A stretch of 23,473 nt of DNA, taken from NCBI GenBank assembly GCA_964510205.1, contig CAZEBW010000057.1, positions 1 to 23,473 of the forward strand. Direction: 5' to 3'. The notes under the pieces are model-generated. The model did not search any database. It was not told the origin of the DNA and was given only the letters and a program-made list of their open reading frames with translations. The stretch's first letter is position 1; each line of letters opens with the position of its first letter. This stretch comes from CAZEBW01 sp964510205 (GTDB lineage: Bacteria; Chloroflexota; Anaerolineae; VGOG01). This document shows, one piece after another, positions 1 to 6,137 of the stretch. The position numbers and the translations under genes are program-made.

Positions 1-55
1 TACCCTCAAGTTATCGTCAGCTGACTGCCTTCACATGGAATTCTGCAACACTCTC

Positions 56-98
56 AAAAAGGGGTTGAGACGTTATCGGGGACGATGCCTCAACCCCC
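56..98 (-). terminator. Rho-independent terminator of the rpsB-tsf-pyrH-frr operon
   Basis: On the minus strand a 9-bp stem (89-97 pairing with 61-69, GGGGTTGAG/CTCAACCCC) with a further 4-bp inner stem (ATCG/CGAT) is followed immediately by five T residues (60 to 56). It lies about 90 nt beyond the frr stop codon, in the right place and orientation to end the operon. The 1-55 and 99-189 stretches show nothing else. Confidence 0.8.
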
Positions 99-189
99 GT
101 TCTGCTTGTGCAAGCAAGGCCGGAAAACCTTGTGTGATTCCTTGTCCGCCTCTGTCGAGACGTTCATCTCACCGCAGTGAGGGGACGCC

Positions 190-747
190 TCAGATCTCTG
201 TGATCTCCCGTTCCTTGTCGTGTCCGATTTGGTCCATCTTGGCCACGAATTCGTCGGTTATCTCCTGCACATCGTCCTTAGCACGATAGAGCTCGTCTTC
301 GGAGATCAGCTTCTCGTCCTCCATCTCGCGCAGATACTCTATGGCGTCTCGGCGAATGTTGCGGATGGCGATTTTCCCGTCTTCGACCTGCTTACCCACC
401 ACCTTGACCAGCTCGTGGCGGCGCTCTTCGGTCAGGCGGGGGATGGACAGGCGGATGATTTTGCCATCGTTGGAGGGGGTCAGACCCAGCTCGGACTTGA
501 GGATGGCTTTCTCAATGTCGGCCAGGGAACTGGGGTCCCAAGGGCGGATCGCCAGCAGCCGAGGTTCAGGGACGGAGATGGTGGCTAGTTGATTGAGGGG
601 CGTAGGCGTGCCGTAGTACTCCACAGACAATCGCTCCACCAGGGCCGGGGAAGCGCGTCCGGTTCTGATAGTCGCCAGATTGCTTCGGAGAGCATCCACC
701 GCCTTGTCCATCCTATTTTCGGTTTCTTTGAGTAAGTCTTTGATCAT
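190..747 (-). CDS. frr: Ribosome recycling factor
   Basis: 185-residue protein of normal RRF length. RRF acts with EF-G in the cytoplasm to split post-termination ribosomes. The sequence has the family's N-terminal helix (MIKDLL...), the RTGRASPALVE segment at about residues 29-39, the domain II segment beginning VEYYGTPTPLNQLA, and the C-terminal helices with the conserved R-R-D-A motif (RNIRRDAIEYLR) near residue 130. The ATG start is preceded by a GAGGAG Shine-Dalgarno about 7 nt upstream. It is the last gene of the rpsB-tsf-pyrH-frr operon, 37 nt after pyrH, an arrangement widely conserved in bacteria. A terminator lies just downstream. Confidence 0.97.
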   Translation of the reverse strand: MIKDLLKETENRMDKAVDALRSNLATIRTGRASPALVERLSVEYYGTPTPLNQLATISVPEPRLLAIRPWDPSSLADIEKAILKSELGLTPSNDGKIIRLSIPRLTEERRHELVKVVGKQVEDGKIAIRNIRRDAIEYLREMEDEKLISEDELYRAKDDVQEITDEFVAKMDQIGHDKEREITEI

Positions 748-784
748 GCGTACGCTCCTCTCACTGGCCTAACGGGCGTAAAAG

Positions 785-1501
785 CTATTCGCTGATGATG
801 GTGCCCACCGACTCGCCGAGGACGGCTCGCTCGATGCTCTGGGATTCCCAGAGGTCAACGACGATGATGGGGAGGTCGTGGTCCATGCAAAGAGAGATGG
901 CTGTGCTGTCCAGTATCTTCACTCCCCTATTCAGGGCGTCTATGTAGGTCAGATGCTTCAGTTTCTTGGCTTGAGGATCGAGGTGAGGGTCGCTCTCGTA
1001 GACGGCGTCAACCTTGGTGGCTTTGATCAAGACCTCGGCGTTGATTTCCATGGCCCTCAGGGCAGCGGCCGTGTCGGTGGTGAAAAAGGGGTTGCCTGTT
1101 CCGGCTCCAAGGATCACTACCCGGCCCTTATCCAGGTGGCGGATGGCCCGCAACCGGATATAGGGCTCCGCAAAGGCTCTCATCTCGACAGCCGTTTGCA
1201 CACGGGTGGTTATCCCGGCCCTCTCTAGAGCATCGTGGAGGGCCAGGGAGTTCATGACCGTGGCCAGCATCCCCATGTGGTCGGCCGTGGCTTGCTCCAT
1301 GCCGTGGGCCAGCCCGTCCTTGCCCCGCCAGAGGTTGCCAGCGCCCATGACGATGGCGATCTCCACGTTGTGATCCTTGACCCGGCGGATTTTGGCCGCC
1401 ACCTCCTCGGCTCTTTGGGGATCAATGCCGTAGCCTCCGGGCCCAGCTAAAGATTCGCCGCCCAGTTTCAGCATGACCCGTCTGTACTTGACCTCGGACA
1501 T
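785..1501 (-). CDS. pyrH: Uridylate kinase (UMP kinase)
   Basis: 238-residue amino-acid-kinase-fold protein that phosphorylates UMP to UDP in pyrimidine nucleotide synthesis. Visible family marks are the N-terminal LKLGGESL ATP-binding strand (about residues 11-18), the GAGNLWRG loop near 53-60, the D-H-M-G-M segment near 74-78, the GTGNPFFTTDTAAALRA motif at about residues 134-150 and the KATKVDAVY motif near 160. The ATG is preceded by GGGGAGG. It stands between tsf and frr in the usual bacterial order. The 130-nt gap before it (transcript sense) contains a large hairpin that could tune its expression relative to tsf. Confidence 0.97.
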   Translation of the reverse strand: MSEVKYRRVMLKLGGESLAGPGGYGIDPQRAEEVAAKIRRVKDHNVEIAIVMGAGNLWRGKDGLAHGMEQATADHMGMLATVMNSLALHDALERAGITTRVQTAVEMRAFAEPYIRLRAIRHLDKGRVVILGAGTGNPFFTTDTAAALRAMEINAEVLIKATKVDAVYESDPHLDPQAKKLKHLTYIDALNRGVKILDSTAISLCMDHDLPIIVVDLWESQSIERAVLGESVGTIISE

Positions 1502-1546
1502 TTTGGCCTCCCCAAATCAGTTGGCTGATCCCCTTCACGATGAGCG

Positions 1547-1586
1547 AGGTCTCTTGACCGAATTCTTGGCCTCGGTCAGGAGACCT
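1547..1586 (-). promoter_or_regulatory. 15-bp intergenic hairpin between tsf and pyrH
   Basis: Arms 1547-1561 and 1572-1586 are complementary at 14 of 15 positions, with a 10-nt loop. The single non-Watson-Crick pair is G.U on the plus strand and A.C on the minus (mRNA) strand. There is no T-run after it, so an RNA processing or stability element is more likely than a simple terminator. Confidence 0.5.
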
Positions 1587-1631
1587 TCGGCCCTCAAGAA
1601 GTCTTCACTCTTCTGCGATCAAGCTACCTGG

Positions 1632-2225
1632 TTAGTCGCCCAACTCAAACCTTGCAAACCGCCGCACCACGATATTCTCACCCAATTTGGCGACCGCGTC
1701 GTTGAGTATGTCTTGGACAGTCCGTTCATCATCTTTGATGAAGGGCTGTTCCATGAGGCACACTTGTTCGTAGTATTTCTGTAGCTTGCCTTCCACAATC
1801 TTCTCTATAATGCGCTCAGGTTTGCCCATAGCCTGGGCCTGGGTTCGGTAGTAGTTCTTCTCTTCTTCCAGCACATCGGCGGGGATATCCTCAGGAGTCA
1901 GATAGAGGGGCTTGGCCGCCACTATTTGCATGGCTAGATCGTGGGCCAGTTCCTCGAAGTCTTCCGTCCTGGCCACGAAATCGGTTTCGCAGTTTACCTC
2001 AATGAGGGCGCCGACGCGACCACCGGTGTGGATGTAGGCTTCAATCAGCCCCTCCTCGGCCACCCGGTCTGCCTTCTTAGCAGCGGTCGCTAATCCCTTC
2101 TCTCGCAGATTTGCCTTGGCTTCCTCCAGGTCTCCGCCGCAGGCCTCCAGGGCCTTCTTGCAATCCAGCATTCCGGCTGCTGTCGCCTCGCGCAACTCTT
2201 TGATCATTGCCGTTGTGATTTCCAA
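1632..2225 (-). CDS. tsf: Elongation factor Ts, short form
   Basis: Guanine-nucleotide exchange factor for EF-Tu. The chosen start is the TTG at 2223-2225, giving 197 residues beginning (M)EITTAMIKELR. It is preceded by GAGGAGG and matches the usual EF-Ts N-terminus. The frame is open further upstream to an ATG at 2300, but that extension has no family resemblance and lies in the structured spacer. Motifs seen are TAAGMLDCKKAL (N-terminal EF-Tu contact region), EVNCETDFVAR (the TDFVAR core signature) and a C-terminal VRRFARFELG. The length resembles the short EF-Ts of Thermus and similar phyla rather than the 280-residue enterobacterial form. It lies downstream of rpsB. Confidence 0.95.
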   Translation of the reverse strand: MEITTAMIKELREATAAGMLDCKKALEACGGDLEEAKANLREKGLATAAKKADRVAEEGLIEAYIHTGGRVGALIEVNCETDFVARTEDFEELAHDLAMQIVAAKPLYLTPEDIPADVLEEEKNYYRTQAQAMGKPERIIEKIVEGKLQKYYEQVCLMEQPFIKDDERTVQDILNDAVAKLGENIVVRRFARFELGD

Positions 2226-2266
2226 TGGAATCCTTACCTCCTCAGTAGGTTGAAGTTGATTTTTAG

Positions 2267-2364
2267 AGAAACCAGGTTTTTCTCTACTTGAATGGGCCAA
2301 CTGTGGCCCGTGGTTCTCTCCTGGTGTGGAGAGCCGCGTCTACTCGGCCAAAAACCTGGTTTCT
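2267..2364. repeat. Perfect 15-bp inverted repeat enclosing two hairpins, rpsB-tsf spacer
   Basis: Arms 2267-2281 (AGAAACCAGGTTTTT) and 2350-2364 are perfect reverse complements separated by 68 nt. Each arm is itself nearly palindromic. Inside are two more hairpins: 2294-2298 with 2305-2309 (GGGCC/GGCCC), and 2316-2321 with 2328-2333 (CTCTCC/GGAGAG). The outer right arm ends 3 nt from the rpsB stop codon. It may be a dispersed repeat, an attenuating or processing structure between rpsB and tsf, or both. Confidence 0.7.
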
Positions 2365-2367
2365 GAT

Positions 2368-3210
2368 TTACTCTTCTCCGGCGGTCTCCTCTGCCCCCTC
2401 TGCCTTCTCTTCCCCCTCGTCAAACTCGAGTTCGCCCGATTTGAGCTTAGCCAGGGTGGCTTCACCCAGGTATTTCTCTTCTTCGGACTCCATCTCGAAT
2501 TCTTCTTCCTCGGCTGCGAGGGCGTCTCGCATATTCTGCCCTTCGAGGACGGCATCAGCGATCTTGGTGATGATGAGTTTGTTGGCTCGGATGGCATCAT
2601 CGTTGGCAGGGATGACGTAGTCAATTGGATCCGGGTCGCAGTTGGTGTCCACCATGGCCACGATGGGTATGTCGAGCTTGTTGGCCTCTTTCACGGTAGT
2701 GATTTCGCGCCGCACATCGGTGATGAAGAGTATATCGGGCAGGTGCCGCATGTCCTTGATGCCCCCTAACCGCCGATTGAGCTTGACGATCTCTCGCTCC
2801 AGCAGTAGGGCTTCTTTCTTAGGCAGTCGCTCGAAATCCCCCCGCTCCTGTTTCTTTTCTAGGTCGAGCAGGTACTTTATTCGTTGACTGATGGTCTGCC
2901 AATTGGTTAGTGTCCCGCCTAGCCAGCGCTCGCTGACGTATGGCATGCCACATCGCTCTGCCTGTTCGACGATACTCTCCTTGGCCTGCCTCTTGGTGCC
3001 TACGAAGAGGATCGTGCCGCCTTCGCTGATGGTTTCCCTCACCACATTGTAGGTATTATCCAAGGCGACCATGGTCTGCTGCAGGTCTATAATGTGGATG
3101 CCGTTGCGCTCAGTGTAGATGTAGGATTTCATCTTCGGATTCCAACGCCCTGTGCGATGGCCGAAGTGTACCCCCGTCTCCAATAGCGCTTTCATTGAAA
3201 CTACTCCCAC
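2368..3210 (-). CDS. rpsB: 30S ribosomal protein S2
   Basis: 280 residues from a GTG start at 3208-3210, giving (M)GVVSMKALLETGVHFGHRT, the normal S2 N-terminus. An AAGGAGG Shine-Dalgarno lies 8 nt upstream. An open frame continues upstream to 3363 but runs through the promoter, so it is rejected. S2 binds the 30S subunit near S1. Visible signatures are VHFGHRTGRWNPKM, the YIYTERNGIHIIDLQQT segment, FVGTKRQAKE, RWLGGTLTN, and PIVAMVDTNCDPDPIDYVIPANDDA. The C-terminus has a Glu-rich tail (residues about 235-280) longer than in short S2 proteins. It is the first gene of the operon. Confidence 0.96.
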   Translation of the reverse strand: MGVVSMKALLETGVHFGHRTGRWNPKMKSYIYTERNGIHIIDLQQTMVALDNTYNVVRETISEGGTILFVGTKRQAKESIVEQAERCGMPYVSERWLGGTLTNWQTISQRIKYLLDLEKKQERGDFERLPKKEALLLEREIVKLNRRLGGIKDMRHLPDILFITDVRREITTVKEANKLDIPIVAMVDTNCDPDPIDYVIPANDDAIRANKLIITKIADAVLEGQNMRDALAAEEEEFEMESEEEKYLGEATLAKLKSGELEFDEGEEKAEGAEETAGEE

Positions 3211-3345
3211 TTCTCTTTCCTCCTTACGTTTTTTTTCTTCCGCCCTTTTCGTCCTGCCGAAGGGCCTGGCTGGGCAATGGCTCTCTATTCTGCGCAGGCA
3301 GGCACGTCTCCGCCAGTCAAAGAGCGTGTTTGATTGGGAACTTCG
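3211..3345 (-). promoter_or_regulatory. rpsB 5' leader
   Basis: The transcript from the promoter at 3352-3380 would carry a leader of about 135 nt. It contains a hairpin at 3242-3265 with GCCCTT/AAGGGC arms. Long rpsB leaders often carry autoregulatory sites bound by S2, but I cannot assign a specific known family here. Confidence 0.35.
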
Positions 3346-3351
3346 AGTAAG

Positions 3352-3380
3352 AGTATAGCACAACCTTGGTTATCAGGCAA
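3352..3380 (-). promoter_or_regulatory. Sigma70-type promoter of the rpsB operon
   Basis: Minus strand TTGCCT (3380-3375), 17-nt spacer, TATACT (3357-3352). It lies about 140 nt before the rpsB GTG. It is arranged back-to-back with a plus-strand promoter 10 nt away. Confidence 0.75.
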
Positions 3381-3389
3381 GTCGGCGGC

Positions 3390-3418
3390 TTGAGGTTTCG
3401 TCCCGTTTATGCTATACT
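3390..3418 (+). promoter_or_regulatory. Sigma70-type promoter driving the Trm112-like gene region
   Basis: TTGAGG (3390-3395), 17-nt spacer, TATACT (3413-3418). Divergent from the rpsB promoter. The next plus-strand gene starts at 3765, so the transcript would have a leader of about 340 nt filled by hairpin repeats. Confidence 0.6.
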
Positions 3419-3435
3419 ATCGTAACCGCTCAACC

Positions 3436-3572
3436 GCTCCCGCTGGATTGTCAAATCCGGCGGTTCAGCAGGCAGAACCGAGTGGATTTGATTGCTTGGT
3501 GGCTCACGAATCCCTTGTTTCGCTGCAAGAGGCTTGGATTGCCAAGTCCAAGCCGAGCAGGGTGAGTAGTTG
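3436..3572 (+). repeat. Two-hairpin intergenic element, copy 1
   Basis: Begins GCTCCCG and ends GGTGAGTAGTTG, as does copy 2 at 16689-16794. The first hairpin has arms 3440-3449 and 3454-3463 (10 bp, one T.G pair) with loop GTCA. The second has arms 3531-3538 and 3547-3554 (8 bp) with loop TTGCCAAG. Both copies share the first-hairpin loop GTCA and the flanking GAGCA(A/G)GGTGAGTAGTTG tail. The middle differs in length and sequence. Confidence 0.7.
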
Positions 3573-3589
3573 GACAATGTTAAGTTGAT

Positions 3590-3689
3590 GTCATTGCGAG
3601 CCCCGCAGGGGCGAAGCAATCTCCTCCGGGCTTTGTAAGGATTGCTTCGTCGCTACAGCCGCTTCGCTTCCTACGCTCCTCGCAATGAC
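3590..3689. mobile_element. MITE-like palindromic repeat (GTCATTGCGAG family)
   Basis: Terminal inverted repeats GTCATTGCGAG (3590-3600) and CTCGCAATGAC (3679-3689) are perfect. The interior has the GAAGCAATC and GATTGCTTCG segments familiar from a non-coding repeat spread across many bacterial genomes. It encodes nothing. A second perfect 11-bp inverted repeat, GACAATGTTAA (3573-3583) and its complement (3703-3713), lies just outside it, so the whole 3573-3713 stretch forms nested palindromes. Confidence 0.8.
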
Positions 3690-3764
3690 GCTGGCGTGGG
3701 AGTTAACATTGTCGAGGTAGTTACATAACTATCTTGAGATATTGCAATCGAGGAGGAACATGAG

Positions 3765-3977
3765 ATGGTGAGCCAAGACTTGTTGGACATCCTGCGCTGC
3801 CCCGCCTGCGTGCGAGATGGCCCTGACGCTGGTCTTCTGGACTTGATCAGGGAGCAGTGGCTCGTCTGTGGGGATTGCGACCGCAAATATCCCATCCGCG
3901 ATGACATCCCAGTGATGCTCATTGATGAAGGGGATAAGTATCGGGACGTGCCTGTGGAGGAGTTAGGGGAGCCGTAG
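3765..3977 (+). CDS. Trm112-like zinc-ribbon protein
   Basis: 70-residue protein of the Trm112p/UPF0434 (YcaR-like) family. It has an N-terminal LLDILRCPAC motif, a second CGDCDRKYPI knuckle (residues about 36-45), and the DDIPVMLIDEG end typical of the family. The four cysteines (two CxxC pairs) would bind one zinc. Bacterial members are small companions of methyltransferases or of cell-envelope genes and often lack an assigned role. The ATG at 3765 follows GAGGAGG with suitable spacing; a nearer ATG at 3760 is in another frame. The gene converges on the amidase, only 19 nt apart. It has a long repeat-filled leader. Confidence 0.8.
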   Translation: MVSQDLLDILRCPACVRDGPDAGLLDLIREQWLVCGDCDRKYPIRDDIPVMLIDEGDKYRDVPVEELGEP

Positions 3978-3996
3978 GTGGGGCCTTTCGAGTCGC

Positions 3997-4740
3997 TCAG
4001 GGCGGTTCGGTTTCCAGGAAACGGGTGATGCCGTCGGCGATGCCTTGGGCCACCTTGTCTTGTTGGTCCAAGAGCAAGTGCCGGTCGGCGGCCATGAAGC
4101 CGGTCTCAATGATCGCAGCCGGGGTCTGGGGGGCTATTTCGTAGAAGGCATGGTACTCGCGCATGTCATAGGTTATGCTGTGTTCGTGGAACGATAGACC
4201 TGTGGCCGCTTGATACTCCTCGCTCAAGCAATTCACCAAGTGAGCTTCTTCCTTGGGCAAAGCGCTGTGGAGCACACTGGCTACTTTGAACCCACTAGCC
4301 GTGGGTATATCGCAAGAGTCGGCGTGGATGGAGACCAAGGCATCGGCCACGTAATCATCCAACGCTGTATCGAACTCTTCGAGCAGGTCTACCGCGTACC
4401 CCCGGTCTTCCAGCAGAGCCTTCACCAGCTCGGCAACGGCCAAGTTGATCTCCACTTCCATTAGGCCATCACCACAGACAGCCCCCGAGTCGTATCCCCA
4501 GTGCCCAGCGACCAGGCCGACCCGCTTGGGAGGTTTGGTGGGAGTGGGCGTGGGAGGAACCGGAGTAGCGGTAGGAGTGACCGTAGGAGTGGGTGTGACT
4601 GTGGGGGGCGCAGACCTAGCGAACTTGCTCTCAGGCGACCACAGGGCATACACAATCAGATAGGTGATGGCCACGGTGACGGCCACCATCACCGCTATCA
4701 GTATCATTTGGGCTACTTCCAGTGCTCCCCTTCTCACCAA
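3997..4740 (-). CDS. Membrane-anchored N-acetylmuramoyl-L-alanine amidase (Amidase_3)
   Basis: 247 residues from a TTG at 4738-4740, preceded by GAGGAGG about 10 nt upstream. An in-frame GTG at 4777-4779 lies only about 6 nt after the predicted transcription start and has no Shine-Dalgarno, so it is less likely. Layout (TTG numbering): one membrane helix at about 10-33; a Pro/Thr-rich wall-spanning linker at about 43-72; and a zinc amidase domain from about 73. The zinc and catalytic residues of the family appear as H80 (AGHWG), E95 (GLMEVE), H139 (SIHAD) and E212 (IIETGF). It would cleave the amide bond between MurNAc and the stem peptide outside the cell. Confidence 0.88.
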   Translation of the reverse strand: MVRRGALEVAQMILIAVMVAVTVAITYLIVYALWSPESKFARSAPPTVTPTPTVTPTATPVPPTPTPTKPPKRVGLVAGHWGYDSGAVCGDGLMEVEINLAVAELVKALLEDRGYAVDLLEEFDTALDDYVADALVSIHADSCDIPTASGFKVASVLHSALPKEEAHLVNCLSEEYQAATGLSFHEHSITYDMREYHAFYEIAPQTPAAIIETGFMAADRHLLLDQQDKVAQGIADGITRFLETEPP

Positions 4741-4791
4741 CTCTCTGATTCCTCCTCGAAGTACGAGCCCCCCCGACACGGGCTAGGCTCA

Positions 4792-4820
4792 ATCATACCT
4801 CTTATTTCCAATTTAGTCAA
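4792..4820 (-). promoter_or_regulatory. Sigma70-type promoter of the amidase gene
   Basis: Minus strand TTGACT (4820-4815), 17-nt spacer, TATGAT (4797-4792). The predicted transcription start near 4785 leaves a leader of about 45 nt carrying the GAGGAGG site before the TTG start. Confidence 0.8.
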
Positions 4821-4845
4821 CTTCGGCTGGCGCGCCTTGCCGATT

Positions 4846-4874
4846 TTGCATTCTGAGGAGATTTGCGGTATACT
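4846..4874 (+). promoter_or_regulatory. Sigma70-type promoter of the MNT/HEPN pair
   Basis: TTGCAT (4846-4851), 17-nt spacer, TATACT (4869-4874), with the nucleotidyltransferase ATG 22 nt further on. Divergent from the amidase promoter, with 25 nt between the two -35 boxes. Confidence 0.75.
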
Positions 4875-4895
4875 TGTTGCAGGCAAGGAGTCGAG

Positions 4896-5387
4896 ATGGA
4901 CGCTCAGAGCGAAGTCAAGGCACAGCGACAGCAAGAGGCCAGTCGCATCCTGGCGCGGTTGAGGGAGGTTCTTCCCCCCGTCCTGGCCCGATACCCTGTG
5001 GATGCAGCCTACGTTTACGGTTCGGTGGCGCGGGGCGCGGTGACACCTCTGAGTGATGTGGATATTGCCCTGCTTTTGACCGCTTCTCTGCCACCCTACG
5101 AGCGGCTGAAGATGGAACTGACCATCCAGGGGGACATCGAAGCCGCGCGGGAAGTCCTCCTCCATGGCCTCTCCTCCGTGGACGTGCGAGCCATCAACGA
5201 GGCCCCGCTGACGGTCCGGGGCCGGATCGTACAGGAGGGCATCCTGATCTACGAGCGGGATCGAGTGCGTCGTATCGCCTTCGAGGTGGCGACGCGCAAA
5301 CGGTATTTCGACTTCGCTCCCGTGGCCCGTCGCCTGCGAGACGCTTTCTTGCAGCGAGTTCATAGAGAGGGCTTGCTCTATGGTTGA
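4896..5387 (+). CDS. mntA: MNT-type nucleotidyltransferase antitoxin
   Basis: 163 residues from ATG 4896, preceded by AAGGAG at 5 nt. A TTG-initiated extension to 4863 would begin inside the promoter and is rejected. The polymerase-beta-like nucleotidyltransferase core shows GSVARG (residues 42-47) and SDVD with D54 and D56, plus a possible third acidic residue in VDVRA at D96. Known MNT antitoxins transfer AMP to a tyrosine of the partner HEPN toxin and silence it. Here the partner gene begins within the last 8 nt of this gene, so translation is coupled. At 163 residues it is slightly longer than minimal MNT proteins, with a charged C-terminal helix region. Confidence 0.88.
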   Translation: MDAQSEVKAQRQQEASRILARLREVLPPVLARYPVDAAYVYGSVARGAVTPLSDVDIALLLTASLPPYERLKMELTIQGDIEAAREVLLHGLSSVDVRAINEAPLTVRGRIVQEGILIYERDRVRRIAFEVATRKRYFDFAPVARRLRDAFLQRVHREGLLYG

Positions 5388-5817
5388 TCCAGATACTTTG
5401 GCCTCGATCCTCGGAAACCTACGCGGTTATTTGGAGAAGCTGGCGATCCTCGCTGCGCTCTCAGAGGAGGCCTTCCTTCGGGACTTCACCAACGTAGAGA
5501 GCGCCAAGCACCTACTACAGGTCTCCATAGAATGCTGCCTGGACATCGCGCATCACATCGTCGCCGACGAGGGATATCGCAGGCCAACTGATTACTATGA
5601 TACATTCGTTGTCCTGCACGAGAACAACATCCTGCCGGAGACATTTATGCCCACGCTGCGCCAGATGGTCAGTTTCCGTAACCGTGTGGTGCATCTGTAT
5701 TGGGACGTTGATGATGAGGTGGTGTATCGCATCCTGCACGAGAACCTGGGCGATTTCGATACATACATTGGGTACATTCTGGATTTTGTTCAGTCCGACA
5801 CTGGCGAAGAGGAGTAG
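5380..5817 (+). CDS. hepT: HEPN-domain RNase toxin (HepT / DUF86 family)
   Basis: 145 residues, all-helical. It carries the HEPN active-site motif Rx4-6H as R100-N-R-V-V-H105, followed by LYW with Y107, the tyrosine that is AMPylated in characterised HepT proteins. The segment ESAKHLLQVSIECCLDIAHHI (about 40-60) is the conserved DUF86 helix. The family members studied are tRNA- or mRNA-cleaving toxins held inactive by MntA-catalysed AMPylation. It overlaps the antitoxin gene by 8 nt. A hairpin-rich non-coding region and a terminator follow. Confidence 0.9.
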   Translation: MVDPDTLASILGNLRGYLEKLAILAALSEEAFLRDFTNVESAKHLLQVSIECCLDIAHHIVADEGYRRPTDYYDTFVVLHENNILPETFMPTLRQMVSFRNRVVHLYWDVDDEVVYRILHENLGDFDTYIGYILDFVQSDTGEEE

Positions 5818-5829
5818 AATCGTGTTCAC

Positions 5830-5928
5830 GTTACATCACCGCCGCACCTGAGGTGTGGCGTGGGGCGCCGGTTGGCGCTCTCAAGTCGGCCTGCATACGT
5901 CAGACAGGCAGGGCACCGGTGATGTAAC
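5830..5928. other. Multibranch palindromic structure; candidate structured RNA or MITE
   Basis: A perfect 12-bp outer stem (5830-5841 with 5917-5928, GTTACATCACCG/CGGTGATGTAAC) encloses three hairpins: 5841-5848 with 5852-5859 (8 bp, one G.U); 5863-5869 with 5874-5880 (7 bp, loop GGTT, one G.U); and 5889-5893 with 5905-5909 (GCCTG/CAGGC). It starts 12 nt after the hepT stop and lies upstream of a terminator and the selenium-related genes. It could be a riboswitch-like leader, an ncRNA or an inactive mobile palindrome. I do not recognise its sequence. Confidence 0.5.
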
Positions 5929-5970
5929 CGCGCCCTGAGCCTGGACGTGGTGTCCCTCCTGGGGCAACTA

Positions 5971-6005
5971 CCGCCGCTGGCGTATGCTGGCGGCGGTTTT
6001 GTTTT
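5971..6005 (+). terminator. Rho-independent terminator before the cysteine-desulfurase relic
   Basis: Stem CCGCCGC (5971-5977) with GCGGCGG (5990-5996) is followed by TTTTGTTTT. It could end the mntA-hepT transcript. Together with the structure at 5830-5928, it could also act as the terminator of a regulated leader for the genes that follow. Confidence 0.8.
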
Positions 6006-6026
6006 GCACACACTTGGGGTTTGACC

Positions 6027-6089
6027 ATGATTTATTTTGACAACGCGGCCACCTCCTGGCCTAAGCCGCCGGGCGTGGCTGCAAGTTGA
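6027..6089 (+). pseudogene. 5' relic of a cysteine desulfurase / selenocysteine lyase-like gene
   Basis: The ATG at 6027 opens a 20-codon frame ending at TGA 6087-6089. It starts MIYFDNAATSWPKPPGVA, which is the characteristic N-terminus of class V aminotransferase-fold cysteine desulfurases (NifS/CsdA/SufS type). After about 18 matching residues the similarity stops abruptly, and the remaining roughly 370 residues are absent. A deletion joining just after codon 18 is the simplest explanation. Such genes are often neighbours of selD, because desulfurases can deliver selenium for selenophosphate synthesis; selD follows 113 nt later. Confidence 0.75.
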
Positions 6090-6137
6090 TCCTCATCCCT
6101 CGTCACCTCAGATCCGACTATGTGAGAGGTGTCCAAC

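Noticed and set aside
2226..2300. N-terminal extension of EF-Ts to ATG 2300
   Set aside because: It has no family similarity and would run through the palindromic spacer; the TTG at 2225 gives the normal N-terminus with GAGGAGG upstream.
3211..3363. N-terminal extension of S2 to position 3363
   Set aside because: It crosses the -10 box of the operon promoter; the GTG at 3210 gives the family N-terminus.
3436..3713. CRISPR array
   Set aside because: Repeats are palindromic singles without regular repeat-spacer periodicity; no cas genes nearby.
4777..4779. GTG as the amidase start
   Set aside because: It falls about 6 nt from the predicted transcription start with no ribosome-binding site; the TTG at 4738-4740 has GAGGAGG.
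5830..5970. Moco-type riboswitch or tRNA-Sec upstream of selD
   Set aside because: No TpsiC-like GGTTCGA sequence or UCA anticodon loop in a cloverleaf is seen, and I cannot match conserved bases of any riboswitch class by eye. An Rfam scan is needed.
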